From positions 1-35,072 of the forward strand of contig NZ_LGCN01000238.1 of assembly GCF_001279005.1 (NCBI RefSeq): DNA of 35,072 bases, in the 5' to 3' direction. This DNA comes from Streptomyces caelestis. GTDB taxonomy: Bacteria > Actinomycetota > Actinomycetes > Streptomycetales > Streptomycetaceae. Position numbers and translations under genes: made by a program. A model generated the notes under the pieces. The model was not told where the DNA came from. It was given only the letters and a program-made list of their open reading frames with translations, and did no database searches. Below, one piece after another: positions 1 to 14,391 of this stretch (position 1 is its first letter; every line of letters begins with the position of its first letter).

Positions 1-1
1 G

Positions 2-3913
<3,912 letters not shown>

Positions 3914-3948
3914 GTCCCATCCAGACCGCGCCGTTCCGACGCACCCAC

Positions 3949-3955
3949 GGAGGGG
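3949..3955 (+). promoter_or_regulatory. Ribosome binding site deciding the GTG start of the bimodular PKS
   Basis: GGAGGGG lies four bases before the GTG at 3960. It supports this GTG as the start, which gives the expected N-terminal coiled-coil docking domain. Confidence 0.75.
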
Positions 3956-3959
3956 CCCG

Positions 3960-6900
3960 GTGAGCGAACAGAACGAGCAGAAGCTGCGCGACTACCTCAA
4001 CCGTGTCACCATCGACCTGCGCGACACCCGCCGGCGGCTGCGCGAGGCCGAGAGCAGGACCCGCGAACCGATCGCCGTGGTCTCGATGAGCTGCCGCTTC
4101 CCCGGTGGCGCCCGTACCCCCGAGGAACTGTGGGACCTGCTGGCCGCCGGCCGTGACACGGTCACCGGCGTGCCCGGCGACCGTGGCTGGGACACCGGCC
4201 GGCTCACCGCGGGCGGTGTGCCCTGCCGGGGCGCGTTCCTCGACGGCGCGGCCGACTTCGACGCCGAGTTCTTCGCGGTGTCCCCGCACGAGGCCATCGC
4301 CATGGACCCGCAGCAGCGGCTGCTGCTCCAGGCCGCCTGGGAGGCCGTCGAACGTGCGGGCATCGACCCGGCGTCGCTGCGCGCCACCCGCACCGGGGTG
4401 TTCGCCGCCGCCATCGACCAGGGCTACGCCCAGCTCGGCACCGGCGCCCCCGAGACCGTCCAGGGCTTCCTGATGACCGGCAACTCGATGAGCGTCATGT
4501 CCGGCCGCGTCGCCTACGCACTTGGCCTGGAGGGCCCGGCGGTCACCGTCGACACCGCCTGCTCGGCGTCGCTCGTCGCCCTGCACCAGGCGGCGCGGGC
4601 CCTGCGCGCCGAGGAGTGCTCGCTCGCCCTTGCGGGCGGGGTGACCGTGATGGCACGGCCCGCGGTGTTCACCGAGTTCAGCCGCCAGGGAGCCATGGCC
4701 GCCGACGGCCGCTGCAAGCCGTTCTCCGCCACCGCCGACGGCACCGGATGGGGCGAGGGCGTCGGCATGCTCCTGCTGGAGCGCCTGTCGGACGCCCGAC
4801 GCCACGGTCACCCCGTCCTCGCGGTGCTGCGCGGCTCCGCCGTCAACCAGGACGGCGCCAGCAACGGCCTCACCGCACCCAACGGACCCAGCCAGCAACG
4901 CGTCATCCAGGCCGCGCTCGCCGACGCGGGCCTGACCGCCGCCGACGTCGGCGCCGTCGAGGCACACGGCACCGGCACCACCCTCGGCGACCCCATCGAG
5001 GCCGACGCGCTGCTCGCCACGTACGGCACGGACCGACGCGCCGGACAGCCCCTGTGGCTCGGCTCGCTGAAGTCCAACATCGGCCACACCCAGGCCGCCG
5101 CCGGAGTCGCGGGCGTCATCAAGACGGTCCTCGCGCTGCGCCACGGACTGCTGCCCCGGTCCCTGCACATCACCGAACCGACCCCGCACGTCGACTGGGG
5201 CGAGGGCACCGTCGCGCTCCTGACCGAGGCCAGGAAGTGGCCCGGGACGGACGGGCCGCGCCGCGCGGGCGTCTCCTCCTTCGGCATGAGCGGCACCAAC
5301 GCCCACGTCATCCTCGAAGAGGCCCCGGAACCCGAGCCGCTGCCCCGATCCGCCGGCACCGCACCGGACGTCGTGCCGTGCGTGCTCTCCGGGCGCACCG
5401 CGGCCGCCCTGCGCGATCAGGCCGTACGCCTCAGGGCACGCCTCGCCGCCGACCCTGCGGCACGCCCCGCCGACATCGGCTACTCGCTCGCCACCACGCG
5501 GACCGCTTTCGCACACCGCGCCGCCGTGACGGCCGCCGACCGCGCCGAACTCCTCACCTCGCTCGACGCGCTGGTCCGCGACACGGAGAGCACCGCCGTC
5601 GCCGTCAGCGGTCTCGCCGAACCCGGGCCCGGCCGGATTGCCATGGTCTTCCCCGGACAGGGCGCGCAGTGGCCCGGCATGGGCCGCGAACTCCTCGACA
5701 CCGCGCCGGAGTTCGCCCGCTCCATGGCCGCCTGTGAGGAGGCGCTGTCCCCCTTCGTGGACTGGTCGCTGCGCGACGTCGTACGCCGTGACCCCGGCGC
5801 CGCCGCGCCGGACCGGGTCGACGTGGTGCAGCCCGCGCTGTTCGCGACGATGGTGTCGCTGGCCGCCCTGTGGCGGTCCTGGGGCGTCGAACCGGACGCG
5901 GTGGTGGGGCATTCCCAGGGAGAGATCGCCGCCGCGGTGGTCGCCGGGGCGCTGTCCCTGGCCGACGGGGCGAAGGTCGTCGCCCTGCGCAGCCGGGCCA
6001 TCGCGGCGTTCGCGGGCGCCGGCGGCATGATCTCGCTGGCGGTGCCCCGGGACCGGGCGGAGGAAGTGATCACCCCCTGGGTCGGGCGGGTGTCGGTCGC
6101 CGCCGTCAACGGCCCCGCGTCCGTGGTGGTCTCCGGCGACGCGGCGGCCCTCGCCGAACTGACCGCGCAGTGTGCCGCGGACGGCGTGCGGGCCCGCACG
6201 ATCCCCGTCGACTACGCCTCCCACTCCGCGCACGTCGAGAGCATCGAGGAAGAGCTGCTGACGGCCCTCGCCGGCCTCACCCCGGCCGCCTCCACCATCC
6301 CCGTCTTCTCCACCGTCACGGGGGAGTGGCTGGACACCACGGCCATGGACGCCGCGTACTGGTACCGCAACCTGCGCCGCACCGTGTGCTTCGACACCGC
6401 CGTCCGCGCCCTCGCCGAGCAGGGCCACGGCGTCTTCCTCGAAGTGTCCCCGCATCCCGTCCTGACGGGGCCGGTCCAGGACACCGCCGAGGCCGCGGGA
6501 GTCCCCGACGTCGTCGTGACCGGCACCCTGCGCCGCGACGAGGGCGGCCTGCGCCGCGCCCTCACCTCCGCGGCCGGACTGTGGGCGCGGGGCGTGCCGG
6601 TGGACTGGCGGAAGGTGTACGAGGACTGGGACGCACACCCCGTCGACCTGCCCACGTACCCGTTCCAGCAGCGCCGCCACTGGCTGGCTCCGGTCTCACC
6701 GACGCCCGTCGAGGGGGACACGGACTTCTGGGACCTGGTGGATCGCGGTGACGTGTCGGAAGCGGCCACCGCCCTCGCCGTCGACGCCGCGCCGCTGCGT
6801 GCCGTGCTGCCCGCGCTGGGCGCCTGGCGCCGCCACCGCAACGCCCCGGACGTGTCCGGCGCCTGGCGGTACCGCGTCGCCTGGCACCCGGTCCCCGACC

Positions 6901-9900
6901 CGCCGGCCGCCGCCCTCAGCGGGAGGTGGCTGGTCCTGGTGCCCGAGGGGCAGCAGGAGAGCGAGAAGGTACGGGACGCCGTACGGGATGTCGTACGGGC
7001 TCTGCGGGAGCACGGGGCCGACGTGGTGACGGCGGGGGTCGCGACGGCCGACGGGACGGTCCCGACCGCCGGGCGTCCCCGCACCGCCCCCGAACCCCGC
7101 AGCGCCGGCACCACCACTGCCGGCCCCGGTCCCGGTACCGCTGCTGGTCCCGCTTCCGCTTCCGCGTCCGGTCCTGGTTCTACTGCCGCTCCCGGTCCCC
7201 AGCCCGGCGCTTCCTCCGCCGACGGCGCCGAGCGCACCCGTGTAGTCGCCGCAGTCGCCGCCGCCGCCGCCGACGGCCGTCCCCTCGCCGGAGTCCTGTC
7301 CCTCCTCGGCCTGGCCGACCGCCCGCACCCCCGTCACCCGGGCCTGCCCACCGGCACGGTGCTGACCCTCGCGCTCGTCCAGGCGCTCGGCGACCTCGGT
7401 GTCACCGCGCCCCTGTGGTGCGCCACCCGGGGTGCCGTCTCCACGGGCGGGGCCGATCCGCTCACCGCGCCGGCCCAGGCCCAGGTGTGGGGGACCGGCA
7501 TGGTCGCCGCCCTCGAACACCCGCAGCGCTGGGGCGGGCTGGTCGACCTGCCGGACGCACTCGGCCCCCGGGCCCGCGAGCGGCTCTGCGCCGCGCTCGG
7601 CGGTCCGGACGGCGAGGACCAGCTCGCGGTGCGCCCCACCGGCCTCCTGGCCCGCCGACTCGTCCGCGCACCCCGCCCCGCCCGCCCCGCCCGCACCTGG
7701 AAGCCCCGAGGCACCGTCCTGCTCACGGGCGGCACCGGAACCCTCGGTCCGCACCTGGCCCGCTGGCTGGCACGCGGCGGCGCCACACACCTGGTCCTGC
7801 CCGGCAGGCGCGGGGAAGACGTACCCGCAGCGGCCGGACTCCGCGCCGAGCTGGCCGCGTCGGGCGCGACCCTCGCGATGCCCGTCTGCGACCTGGCCGA
7901 CCGCGGCCAGGTCGAACGGCTCCTCACCGGGCTCGACGCGGACGGCACACCCGTCACCGCCGTCGTCCACGCCGCCGCGTACATCGCGCTCGCCCCGCTC
8001 GACACCATCCCCGTGGCCGCGTATGAGCGTGTGGTCGCCGCCAAGGCCGCGGGCGCGGCGCACCTCGACGCCCTGCTCGACCGTGAACTCGACGCGTTCG
8101 TGCTGTTCTCCTCGATCGCCGGCGTCTGGGGCAGCGGCGACCACGGCGCGTATGCCGCGGCCAACGCCCACCTCGACGCCCTCGCCCAGTACCGGCGCGG
8201 CCGCGGCCTGAGCGCGACCACCGTCGACTGGGGCATCTGGAGGGCCGAGCCCCCGTCCGGCGGCACCGTGCCGCCCGCCGACGGCACTGCGGCCGACCTC
8301 TTCAACCTCGAAGAGCACGGCCTGCCCCGGATCGACGCCGAGCGGGCGCTCGGCACGCTCCAGCAGGTCCTCGACGACGACGAGACACTCGTGACCGTCG
8401 CCGACGTCGACTGGGAGCAGTTCGCGCCGGTGTTCACCTCCAGCCGCCCCAGCCCGCTCCTGAGAACCGTCCCCGAGGCCCGCCGCGCCCTGGAGGGCCA
8501 CGGCGACGGCGACGCCCCGGCCGCCTCCGAACTGCGACGACGGCTCACCGCGCTGCGGCTGTCCGCCGAGCAGGACCGGCTGCTGCTCGACCTCGTCCGA
8601 GGTCATGCCGCCGCCGTCCTCGGCCACGACCGCGCCGACGCCGTACCGCCCGGGAAGGCGTTCCAGGAGCTGGGTCTCGCCTCCCTCACCGCCGTCGAAC
8701 TGCGCAACCGCCTCAACAAGGCGACCGGCCTGCGGCTGCCGTCGACCCTCGTCTTCGACCACCCCTCGGCCGCCGCCCTCGCCACGCACCTGAAGTCCCG
8801 CCTCCTCGGAGAGGAGGAAACGGCGGCGGTGGCGGACGACCGCCCCAAAGCCGGCGGCGAGCCGATCGCCATCGTCGCCATGAGCTGCCGCCTGCCCGGC
8901 GGTGTCACCTCGCCCGAGGAGCTGTGGCGCCTGCTCGCCGACCGGGGCGACGCCGTCACCGGATTCCCCGACGGGCGCGGCTGGGACCTCGACGCGCTCT
9001 ACGACCCCGATCCGGAGCATCCGGGCACCTCGACGACCCGGCACGGCGGGTTCCTGCACGACGCCGCCGACTTCGACGCCGCCTTCTTCGGCATCTCACC
9101 TCGCGAGGCCCTCGCCATGGACCCGCAGCAACGGCTCCTCCTGGAGGTCTCCTGGGAGGCCCTGGAACGCGCGGGCCTGGACCCGGAGGCACTGCGCGGC
9201 AGCCGTACGGGCGTCTTCACCGGCGTCAACTACAGCGACTACGGCGCCGCCGTGGCCCGCTCGGCGGAGGGCGAGGGGCATCTGCTGACCGGCAGCGCCC
9301 CCAGCGTCGTCTCCGGCCGCGTCGCCTACACCCTCGGCCTGGAGGGCCCGGCGGTCACCGTCGACACCGCCTGCTCGTCGTCCCTGGTCGCCCTGCACCT
9401 GGCGGCCCGCGCACTGCGCGCGGGGGACTGCTCGCTGGCCCTGGTCGGCGGGGTCGCGGTGATGGCGACACCCGGCGCCCTCATCAGCTTCTCGCGGCAG
9501 CGCGGCCTCGCGGCCGACGGCCGGTGCAAGGCGTTCGCGGACGACGCCGACGGCATGGGCATGGCCGAGGGCGCCGGTGTGCTGCTCGTCGAGCGGCTGA
9601 GCGAGGCCCGGCGAGCCGGCCATCCCGTCCTCGCCGTGCTGCGCGGCTCCGCCATCAACCAGGACGGCGCCAGCAACGGCCTCTCCGCCCCCAACGGGCC
9701 CAGCCAGCAGCGCGTCATCCGCGCCGCCCTCGCCGACGCGGGCCTGTCCGGCGCGGACGTCGACGTGGTGGAGGCCCACGGCACCGGCACCACCCTGGGC
9801 GACCCCATCGAGGCGCAGGCGCTGCTCGCCACCTACGGCCAGGACCGGTCCGGGGGACGGCCCCTCCTGATCGGTTCCCTGAAGTCCAACATCGGCCACA

Positions 9901-12900
9901 CGCAGGCGGTCTCAGGCGTCGCGGGGGTCATGAAGACGGTCCTGGCCCTGCGCCATGCCGTCGTCCCGGCGACGCTCCATGCCCACCGGCCCACCACCCA
10001 CGTGGACTGGACCCAGGGCGCCGTCACCCTCGCCACCGACGCCACCCCGTGGCCGGACACGGACCGGTCGCGCCGCGCCGGCGTCTCCTCCTTCGGACTC
10101 AGCGGCACCAACGCCCACGTCGTCCTGGAGGAGGCCCCGGCCCCCGACACACCGGCGCCGGGCCGGCCCGAACTCGAGCCCACCCCCGCCGGCCCGGTCC
10201 TGCCCTGGTGCCTGTCGGCCCGGTCCGCCGACGCCCTGCGCGACCAGGCCGGGCGTCTGCTCCAGCACCTCACCCGGACACCCCCGGCCGACGCGGCGGA
10301 CATCGCCCTGTCCCTCGCGGGGCGCACCGCCTTCGCGCACCGCGCCGTCCTCGTGGGCGCCCACGACCGGCTGCTGCCCGCCCTCGAGGAGTGGGCCGCG
10401 GGAGGCACCCCCACCGCCGACGGCGTCACGGACCCCGACGGGCGTACCGTCCTGATGTTCCCCGGCCAGGGCTCGCAGTGGACCGGCATGGCCCGCCGGC
10501 TCCTGGACGAGTCACCGGAGTTCGCCGATGCCATGCGCGCCTGCGCGGACGCGCTCGCCCCGCACGTCGACTGGTCGCTGCTCGACGTCGTGCGCGACGG
10601 CGGCCTGGAGCGCGTCGACGTGGTGCAGCCCGTCCTGTTCGCGGTGATGGTGTCCCTCGCGCGGCTGTGGCGGGCGTACGGCGTCGTCCCCGCCGCCGTG
10701 GTCGGACACTCCCAGGGCGAGATTGCCGCGGCCGTGGTGGCCGGCGCGCTCACCCTCGAGGACGGGGCGAAGGTCGTCGCCCTGCGCAGCCGCGCGATCG
10801 CCCGGCTCGACGGACACGGCGGCATGGTGTCGCTGGCGTTGCCGTCGCGGCAGGCCGCCGAGCAGATCGCTCCCTGGGAGGGACGGTTGTCGGTGGCGGC
10901 GGTCAACGGGCCGTCGGCGGTGGTGGTCTCCGGTGACGCGGACGCCCTGGACGAGCTGCTGGAGACCTGCGAGCGGGGCGGCGTACGGGCCCGACGCGTC
11001 GACGTCGACTACGCCTCCCACTCCGCCCACATGGAGGCCCTCGAAGCCGAACTGGTCACCGCACTGGAGGACATCGAGCCCACCGCGGCGGACATCCCGC
11101 TGTACTCCACGGTGACGGACGGCTGGCTGGACACGGCGACGATGGACGCCCGCTACTGGTACGCCAACCTCCGTCGTACCGTGGGCTTCGAGTCGGCCGT
11201 CCGCGCCCTCGCGGCAGCGGGACACCGTACGTACATCGAGGTGAGCCCGCACCCCGTCCTCGTCCCGGCCGTCGAGGAGACCCTGGAGGCGGCGGGCGCC
11301 GACGCCGCCGCCGTGCTCGGCACACTACGGCGCGACGACGGCGGCATGGAGCGCGTACTGCTGTCCCTGGGAGCAGCGTGGACGCACGGCGCGCCGGTCG
11401 ACTGGTCGCCGCTCTTCGCGGGCACCGCCGCCCGCCGCGTCGACCTGCCCACGTACGCCTTCCAGCACCGGCCCTACTGGGCGGTGCCGGGCCCGGAGAC
11501 CGGAGGGGACGTCACGGCCGTGGGTCTCGGCAGGACCGGACACCCGCTGCTGGGCGCGGCCGTGGAGCTCGCCGACACCGGCGAGACGCTGCTCAGCGGC
11601 CGGATCTCGGCGCGCACCCACCCCTGGCTGGCCGACCACGCCGTGTCGGACGTCGTGTTGCTGCCCGGCGCCGCCTTCGTGGACCTCGCCGTCCGCGCCG
11701 GCGACGAGGCCGGATGTCCCGTCCTGGAGGAACTCACCCTCCAAGCACCCCTGCTGCTGCCCGCCACCGGCGGCGTACAGCTCCAGGTGCGCGTGGGCGC
11801 CCCGGACGGTACCGCCCGCCGCACCGTGGACGTACACGCCCGGCCGGACGCCGATCCCGCCGCACCCTGGACAGCACACGCCTCCGGCGTCCTGGCCGCC
11901 GTCACAGCGTCCGAAGCGGCGCGGGAGGAGGACAGGGAAGCAGCGGAGGCGGACCCGTCGGCGCAGAGGGCGGGCCGGCCACCGGCCGGGGCCGAACCGG
12001 TTGACGTCGAAGACCTCTACGAGCGCTTCGCCGCGGCCGGCTACGGCTACGGCCCGGCCTTCCAGGGGCTGCGAGCCGCCTGGCGCCACGGCGGCGACCT
12101 GTACACCGAGGTACGTCTGGACGAGGACCAGCACGCGGCGGCCACCGCCTTCGGCATCCACCCCGCGCTGCTCGACGCGGCGCTCCAGGGCCTGTGGTTG
12201 GTTCCCGGCCGCACCGGGGACGCGGCACCGGCACCGGGCACTGCACGGCTGCCGTTCGCGTGGACCGGAGTGACCCTGCACGCCTCCGGAGCCACCGCAC
12301 TGCGCGTCCGCCTCTCCCCGGACACCGACGGAACCGTGTCCCTCGCCGCGCACGACCCCTCCGGCCGACCGGTGATCACGGTGACCGGGCTCGCCGTCCG
12401 GCCGGTCGACGCCGAGGCCCTGCGCGCCGCGACCGCCCCGGTGGCGGACGACTGCCTGTACCGCCTGGTGTGGACGCCCCTGCCCACCCCGGCCGGTGAG
12501 CCGGTCCCGCCCGGCCGCTGGGCCGCTCTCGGCTCCGGCGTGCCGCTGCCCGACACCTACCCGGACCTCGCGGTCCTCGCCGAAGCCCTCGACCACGGGG
12601 CAGCCGCGCCCGACGTGCTCCTCGTGCCGTGCCCCACGGCCGACGGGGACGACGCGGCCGCCGTACGGGCCCTCGTGGCCGCCACGCTCGGCCTGCTCCA
12701 GGCATGGCTCGCCGACGACCGCCTCGCCGACACCCGCCTGGTGCTCCTCACCCGCGGTGCCGTCCGCACGGGAGTGGACGACGGCCCGGGCGACCCCGCC
12801 GCCGCGGCCGCCCGCGGTCTGCTGCGCTCGGCCCAGTCCGAGTACCCCGGCCGTCTCGTCCTCGTCGACCTGTCGGACGGCGACGATGACCCGCTGGCCC

Positions 12901-14357
12901 TGCTGCCGGGCGCCCTGCACCTCGACGAACCCCAGCTGGCCGTACGCGACGGGAAACTGTTCGCGGCCCGGCTCACCCGGGTACCGGCGCCGGAGGGAGC
13001 CGGCGAACGGCCCGCGCCGCTCGATCCCGACGGCACCGTCCTCGTCACCGGCGCCGGCGGCGTACTCGGCGGGCTCGTGGCCCGGCACCTCGCGGCCCGG
13101 TACGGGGTGCGGCACCTGCTCCTGGCCGGGCGACGTGGTGCCGACACACCCGGGGCCGTCACGCTCCTCACCGACCTCCGGGACCTCGGCGCCGAGGCGG
13201 AGTTCGCGGCCTGCGACCTCGCCGACCCGGCCGCCGTCACCAAGCTCCTCGCCCGCGTGCCGGCCGGGCATCCGCTGACGGGCGTCGTGCACGCCGCCGG
13301 CGTCCTCGACGACGGCGTCGTCACCTCGCTCACCCCCGAACGCCTCGACCGGGTCCTGCGGCCCAAGGCCGACGCAGCCCTCGTCCTGCACGAGGCGACC
13401 CGTGGCCTGCCGCTCTCCGCGTTCGTCCTCTTCTCCTCCGCGGCGGGCGTCGTCGGCAACGCCGGCCAGGCCAACTACGCGGCCGCCAACGCCTTCCTGG
13501 ACGCCCTCGCCGAGCGCCGCGCCGCCGCAGGACTGCCCGCCCAGTCACTCGCCTGGGGCCTGTGGGAACAGCGCAGCGAGATGACCGGCACACTCGACGG
13601 GGCCGGCCTCGACAGGATGACCCGCGGCGGTGTCGCCGCGCTCTCCGACGCCCAGGGCCTCGCGCTGCTCGACGCGGCCCTGCGCCTCGACGACGCCCTG
13701 CTGGTCCCCCTGCGCCTCGACACCGCCCGGCTGCGGGCCGCCGCCGAACGCGGTTCCGTACCGCCGCTGCTGCGTGGCCTGGTGCGCGGCACCCGGCCCG
13801 TCGCCACCAGGGCCGACACCGGCCGAGCGGCGTCGCTGCGCGAGCAGCTGGCGTCCCTGGGCGCCGAGGAGCGGCGGGAACGGATCGAGGAACTGGTACG
13901 GGCCCGCGTCGCCGACGTCCTCGGGCACACCGGCCCCGAGGCGATCGACCCGGAGCAGGCGTTCAAGGACCTCGGATTCGACTCCCTGACCGCCGTGGAC
14001 CTCCGCAACCGCCTGAACGCGGCCACCGGCCTGCGCCTGCCCGCCACCCTCGTCTTCGACCACCCGACCCCGGTCGCCGCGGCCGCCTACGTGACCGCGC
14101 GCCTCGCCCCGCCCGCCGAACCCGCCGCCCCGGCCTCCCCGGACGACGATCGTGAACTGCGACGGCGGCTCGCCGCGGTCCCGGTGAAGCGGCTGCGCGA
14201 GGCCGGACTCCTGGACGCGGTGCTCCGCCTCGCCGAGCCCGGCGGCGGGGGAGCGGACAACGGGAGCGCGGACCCCACGGACGACCCCGACACGATCAAG
14301 GAGATGGACGTGGACGCCCTCGTACGGATGGCACTGGACGGTGACGGGCGTGTCTGA
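3960..14357 (+). CDS. Bimodular type I PKS: KS-AT-KR-ACP-KS-AT-DH-KR-ACP
   Basis: 3465 residues. Residues 1-35 form a coiled-coil docking segment. Module A: KS 35-455 (Cys201 in TACSAS, His336, His376), AT 558-850 (Ser652 in GHSQG; YASH at 752-755, methylmalonyl type), KR with catalytic part about 1250-1430 (no LDD, Trp1390, His1395, Tyr1398: A-type, A2-like), ACP (Ser1575 in LGLASL, with Ala where Asp is usual). A Pro/Ala/Gly/Ser/Thr-rich stretch at about 1037-1085 lies in the KR structural half. Module B: KS 1634-2055 (Cys1805 in TACSSS), AT 2164-2455 (Ser2251; YASH from 2351), DH 2524-2815 (His2560, Asp2739; the motif Gly is Asp2564), KR 3024-3215 (LDD, Tyr3173, B-type), ACP (Ser3342), and a C-terminal docking helix ([11 protein letters not shown]). 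Predicted products are a methyl-branched beta-hydroxyl, then a methyl-branched double bond. This matches BafAIV architecture (inference). Confidence 0.97.
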   Translation: MSEQNEQKLRDYLNRVTIDLRDTRRRLREAESRTREPIAVVSMSCRFPGGARTPEELWDLLAAGRDTVTGVPGDRGWDTGRLTAGGVPCRGAFLDGAADFDAEFFAVSPHEAIAMDPQQRLLLQAAWEAVERAGIDPASLRATRTGVFAAAIDQGYAQLGTGAPETVQGFLMTGNSMSVMSGRVAYALGLEGPAVTVDTACSASLVALHQAARALRAEECSLALAGGVTVMARPAVFTEFSRQGAMAADGRCKPFSATADGTGWGEGVGMLLLERLSDARRHGHPVLAVLRGSAVNQDGASNGLTAPNGPSQQRVIQAALADAGLTAADVGAVEAHGTGTTLGDPIEADALLATYGTDRRAGQPLWLGSLKSNIGHTQAAAGVAGVIKTVLALRHGLLPRSLHITEPTPHVDWGEGTVALLTEARKWPGTDGPRRAGVSSFGMSGTNAHVILEEAPEPEPLPRSAGTAPDVVPCVLSGRTAAALRDQAVRLRARLAADPAARPADIGYSLATTRTAFAHRAAVTAADRAELLTSLDALVRDTESTAVAVSGLAEPGPGRIAMVFPGQGAQWPGMGRELLDTAPEFARSMAACEEALSPFVDWSLRDVVRRDPGAAAPDRVDVVQPALFATMVSLAALWRSWGVEPDAVVGHSQGEIAAAVVAGALSLADGAKVVALRSRAIAAFAGAGGMISLAVPRDRAEEVITPWVGRVSVAAVNGPASVVVSGDAAALAELTAQCAADGVRARTIPVDYASHSAHVESIEEELLTALAGLTPAASTIPVFSTVTGEWLDTTAMDAAYWYRNLRRTVCFDTAVRALAEQGHGVFLEVSPHPVLTGPVQDTAEAAGVPDVVVTGTLRRDEGGLRRALTSAAGLWARGVPVDWRKVYEDWDAHPVDLPTYPFQQRRHWLAPVSPTPVEGDTDFWDLVDRGDVSEAATALAVDAAPLRAVLPALGAWRRHRNAPDVSGAWRYRVAWHPVPDPPAAALSGRWLVLVPEGQQESEKVRDAVRDVVRALREHGADVVTAGVATADGTVPTAGRPRTAPEPRSAGTTTAGPGPGTAAGPASASASGPGSTAAPGPQPGASSADGAERTRVVAAVAAAAADGRPLAGVLSLLGLADRPHPRHPGLPTGTVLTLALVQALGDLGVTAPLWCATRGAVSTGGADPLTAPAQAQVWGTGMVAALEHPQRWGGLVDLPDALGPRARERLCAALGGPDGEDQLAVRPTGLLARRLVRAPRPARPARTWKPRGTVLLTGGTGTLGPHLARWLARGGATHLVLPGRRGEDVPAAAGLRAELAASGATLAMPVCDLADRGQVERLLTGLDADGTPVTAVVHAAAYIALAPLDTIPVAAYERVVAAKAAGAAHLDALLDRELDAFVLFSSIAGVWGSGDHGAYAAANAHLDALAQYRRGRGLSATTVDWGIWRAEPPSGGTVPPADGTAADLFNLEEHGLPRIDAERALGTLQQVLDDDETLVTVADVDWEQFAPVFTSSRPSPLLRTVPEARRALEGHGDGDAPAASELRRRLTALRLSAEQDRLLLDLVRGHAAAVLGHDRADAVPPGKAFQELGLASLTAVELRNRLNKATGLRLPSTLVFDHPSAAALATHLKSRLLGEEETAAVADDRPKAGGEPIAIVAMSCRLPGGVTSPEELWRLLADRGDAVTGFPDGRGWDLDALYDPDPEHPGTSTTRHGGFLHDAADFDAAFFGISPREALAMDPQQRLLLEVSWEALERAGLDPEALRGSRTGVFTGVNYSDYGAAVARSAEGEGHLLTGSAPSVVSGRVAYTLGLEGPAVTVDTACSSSLVALHLAARALRAGDCSLALVGGVAVMATPGALISFSRQRGLAADGRCKAFADDADGMGMAEGAGVLLVERLSEARRAGHPVLAVLRGSAINQDGASNGLSAPNGPSQQRVIRAALADAGLSGADVDVVEAHGTGTTLGDPIEAQALLATYGQDRSGGRPLLIGSLKSNIGHTQAVSGVAGVMKTVLALRHAVVPATLHAHRPTTHVDWTQGAVTLATDATPWPDTDRSRRAGVSSFGLSGTNAHVVLEEAPAPDTPAPGRPELEPTPAGPVLPWCLSARSADALRDQAGRLLQHLTRTPPADAADIALSLAGRTAFAHRAVLVGAHDRLLPALEEWAAGGTPTADGVTDPDGRTVLMFPGQGSQWTGMARRLLDESPEFADAMRACADALAPHVDWSLLDVVRDGGLERVDVVQPVLFAVMVSLARLWRAYGVVPAAVVGHSQGEIAAAVVAGALTLEDGAKVVALRSRAIARLDGHGGMVSLALPSRQAAEQIAPWEGRLSVAAVNGPSAVVVSGDADALDELLETCERGGVRARRVDVDYASHSAHMEALEAELVTALEDIEPTAADIPLYSTVTDGWLDTATMDARYWYANLRRTVGFESAVRALAAAGHRTYIEVSPHPVLVPAVEETLEAAGADAAAVLGTLRRDDGGMERVLLSLGAAWTHGAPVDWSPLFAGTAARRVDLPTYAFQHRPYWAVPGPETGGDVTAVGLGRTGHPLLGAAVELADTGETLLSGRISARTHPWLADHAVSDVVLLPGAAFVDLAVRAGDEAGCPVLEELTLQAPLLLPATGGVQLQVRVGAPDGTARRTVDVHARPDADPAAPWTAHASGVLAAVTASEAAREEDREAAEADPSAQRAGRPPAGAEPVDVEDLYERFAAAGYGYGPAFQGLRAAWRHGGDLYTEVRLDEDQHAAATAFGIHPALLDAALQGLWLVPGRTGDAAPAPGTARLPFAWTGVTLHASGATALRVRLSPDTDGTVSLAAHDPSGRPVITVTGLAVRPVDAEALRAATAPVADDCLYRLVWTPLPTPAGEPVPPGRWAALGSGVPLPDTYPDLAVLAEALDHGAAAPDVLLVPCPTADGDDAAAVRALVAATLGLLQAWLADDRLADTRLVLLTRGAVRTGVDDGPGDPAAAAARGLLRSAQSEYPGRLVLVDLSDGDDDPLALLPGALHLDEPQLAVRDGKLFAARLTRVPAPEGAGERPAPLDPDGTVLVTGAGGVLGGLVARHLAARYGVRHLLLAGRRGADTPGAVTLLTDLRDLGAEAEFAACDLADPAAVTKLLARVPAGHPLTGVVHAAGVLDDGVVTSLTPERLDRVLRPKADAALVLHEATRGLPLSAFVLFSSAAGVVGNAGQANYAAANAFLDALAERRAAAGLPAQSLAWGLWEQRSEMTGTLDGAGLDRMTRGGVAALSDAQGLALLDAALRLDDALLVPLRLDTARLRAAAERGSVPPLLRGLVRGTRPVATRADTGRAASLREQLASLGAEERRERIEELVRARVADVLGHTGPEAIDPEQAFKDLGFDSLTAVDLRNRLNAATGLRLPATLVFDHPTPVAAAAYVTARLAPPAEPAAPASPDDDRELRRRLAAVPVKRLREAGLLDAVLRLAEPGGGGADNGSADPTDDPDTIKEMDVDALVRMALDGDGRV

Positions 14358-14379
14358 TCCGGGGCGGGAGGAACAGGAA

Positions 14380-14384
14380 GAGGG
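14380..14384 (+). promoter_or_regulatory. Ribosome binding site deciding the ATG start of the terminal PKS
   Basis: GAGGG lies seven bases before the ATG at 14392. This favours that ATG over the in-frame GTG at 14341, which overlaps the previous gene and would add 17 non-conserved residues before the docking domain. Confidence 0.7.
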
Positions 14385-14391
14385 AAAGAAC

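Noticed and set aside
13454..13478. B2-type (epimerising) KR assignment for the LDD ketoreductases
   Set aside because: The terminal KR has Pro five residues before Tyr, but none has Pro two residues after it. With DH domains present the alcohol is lost anyway, so only B-type is claimed.
14341..14391. Earlier GTG start for the terminal PKS
   Set aside because: It overlaps the previous gene and adds 17 non-conserved residues. ATG 14392 has a ribosome site and starts the docking helix.
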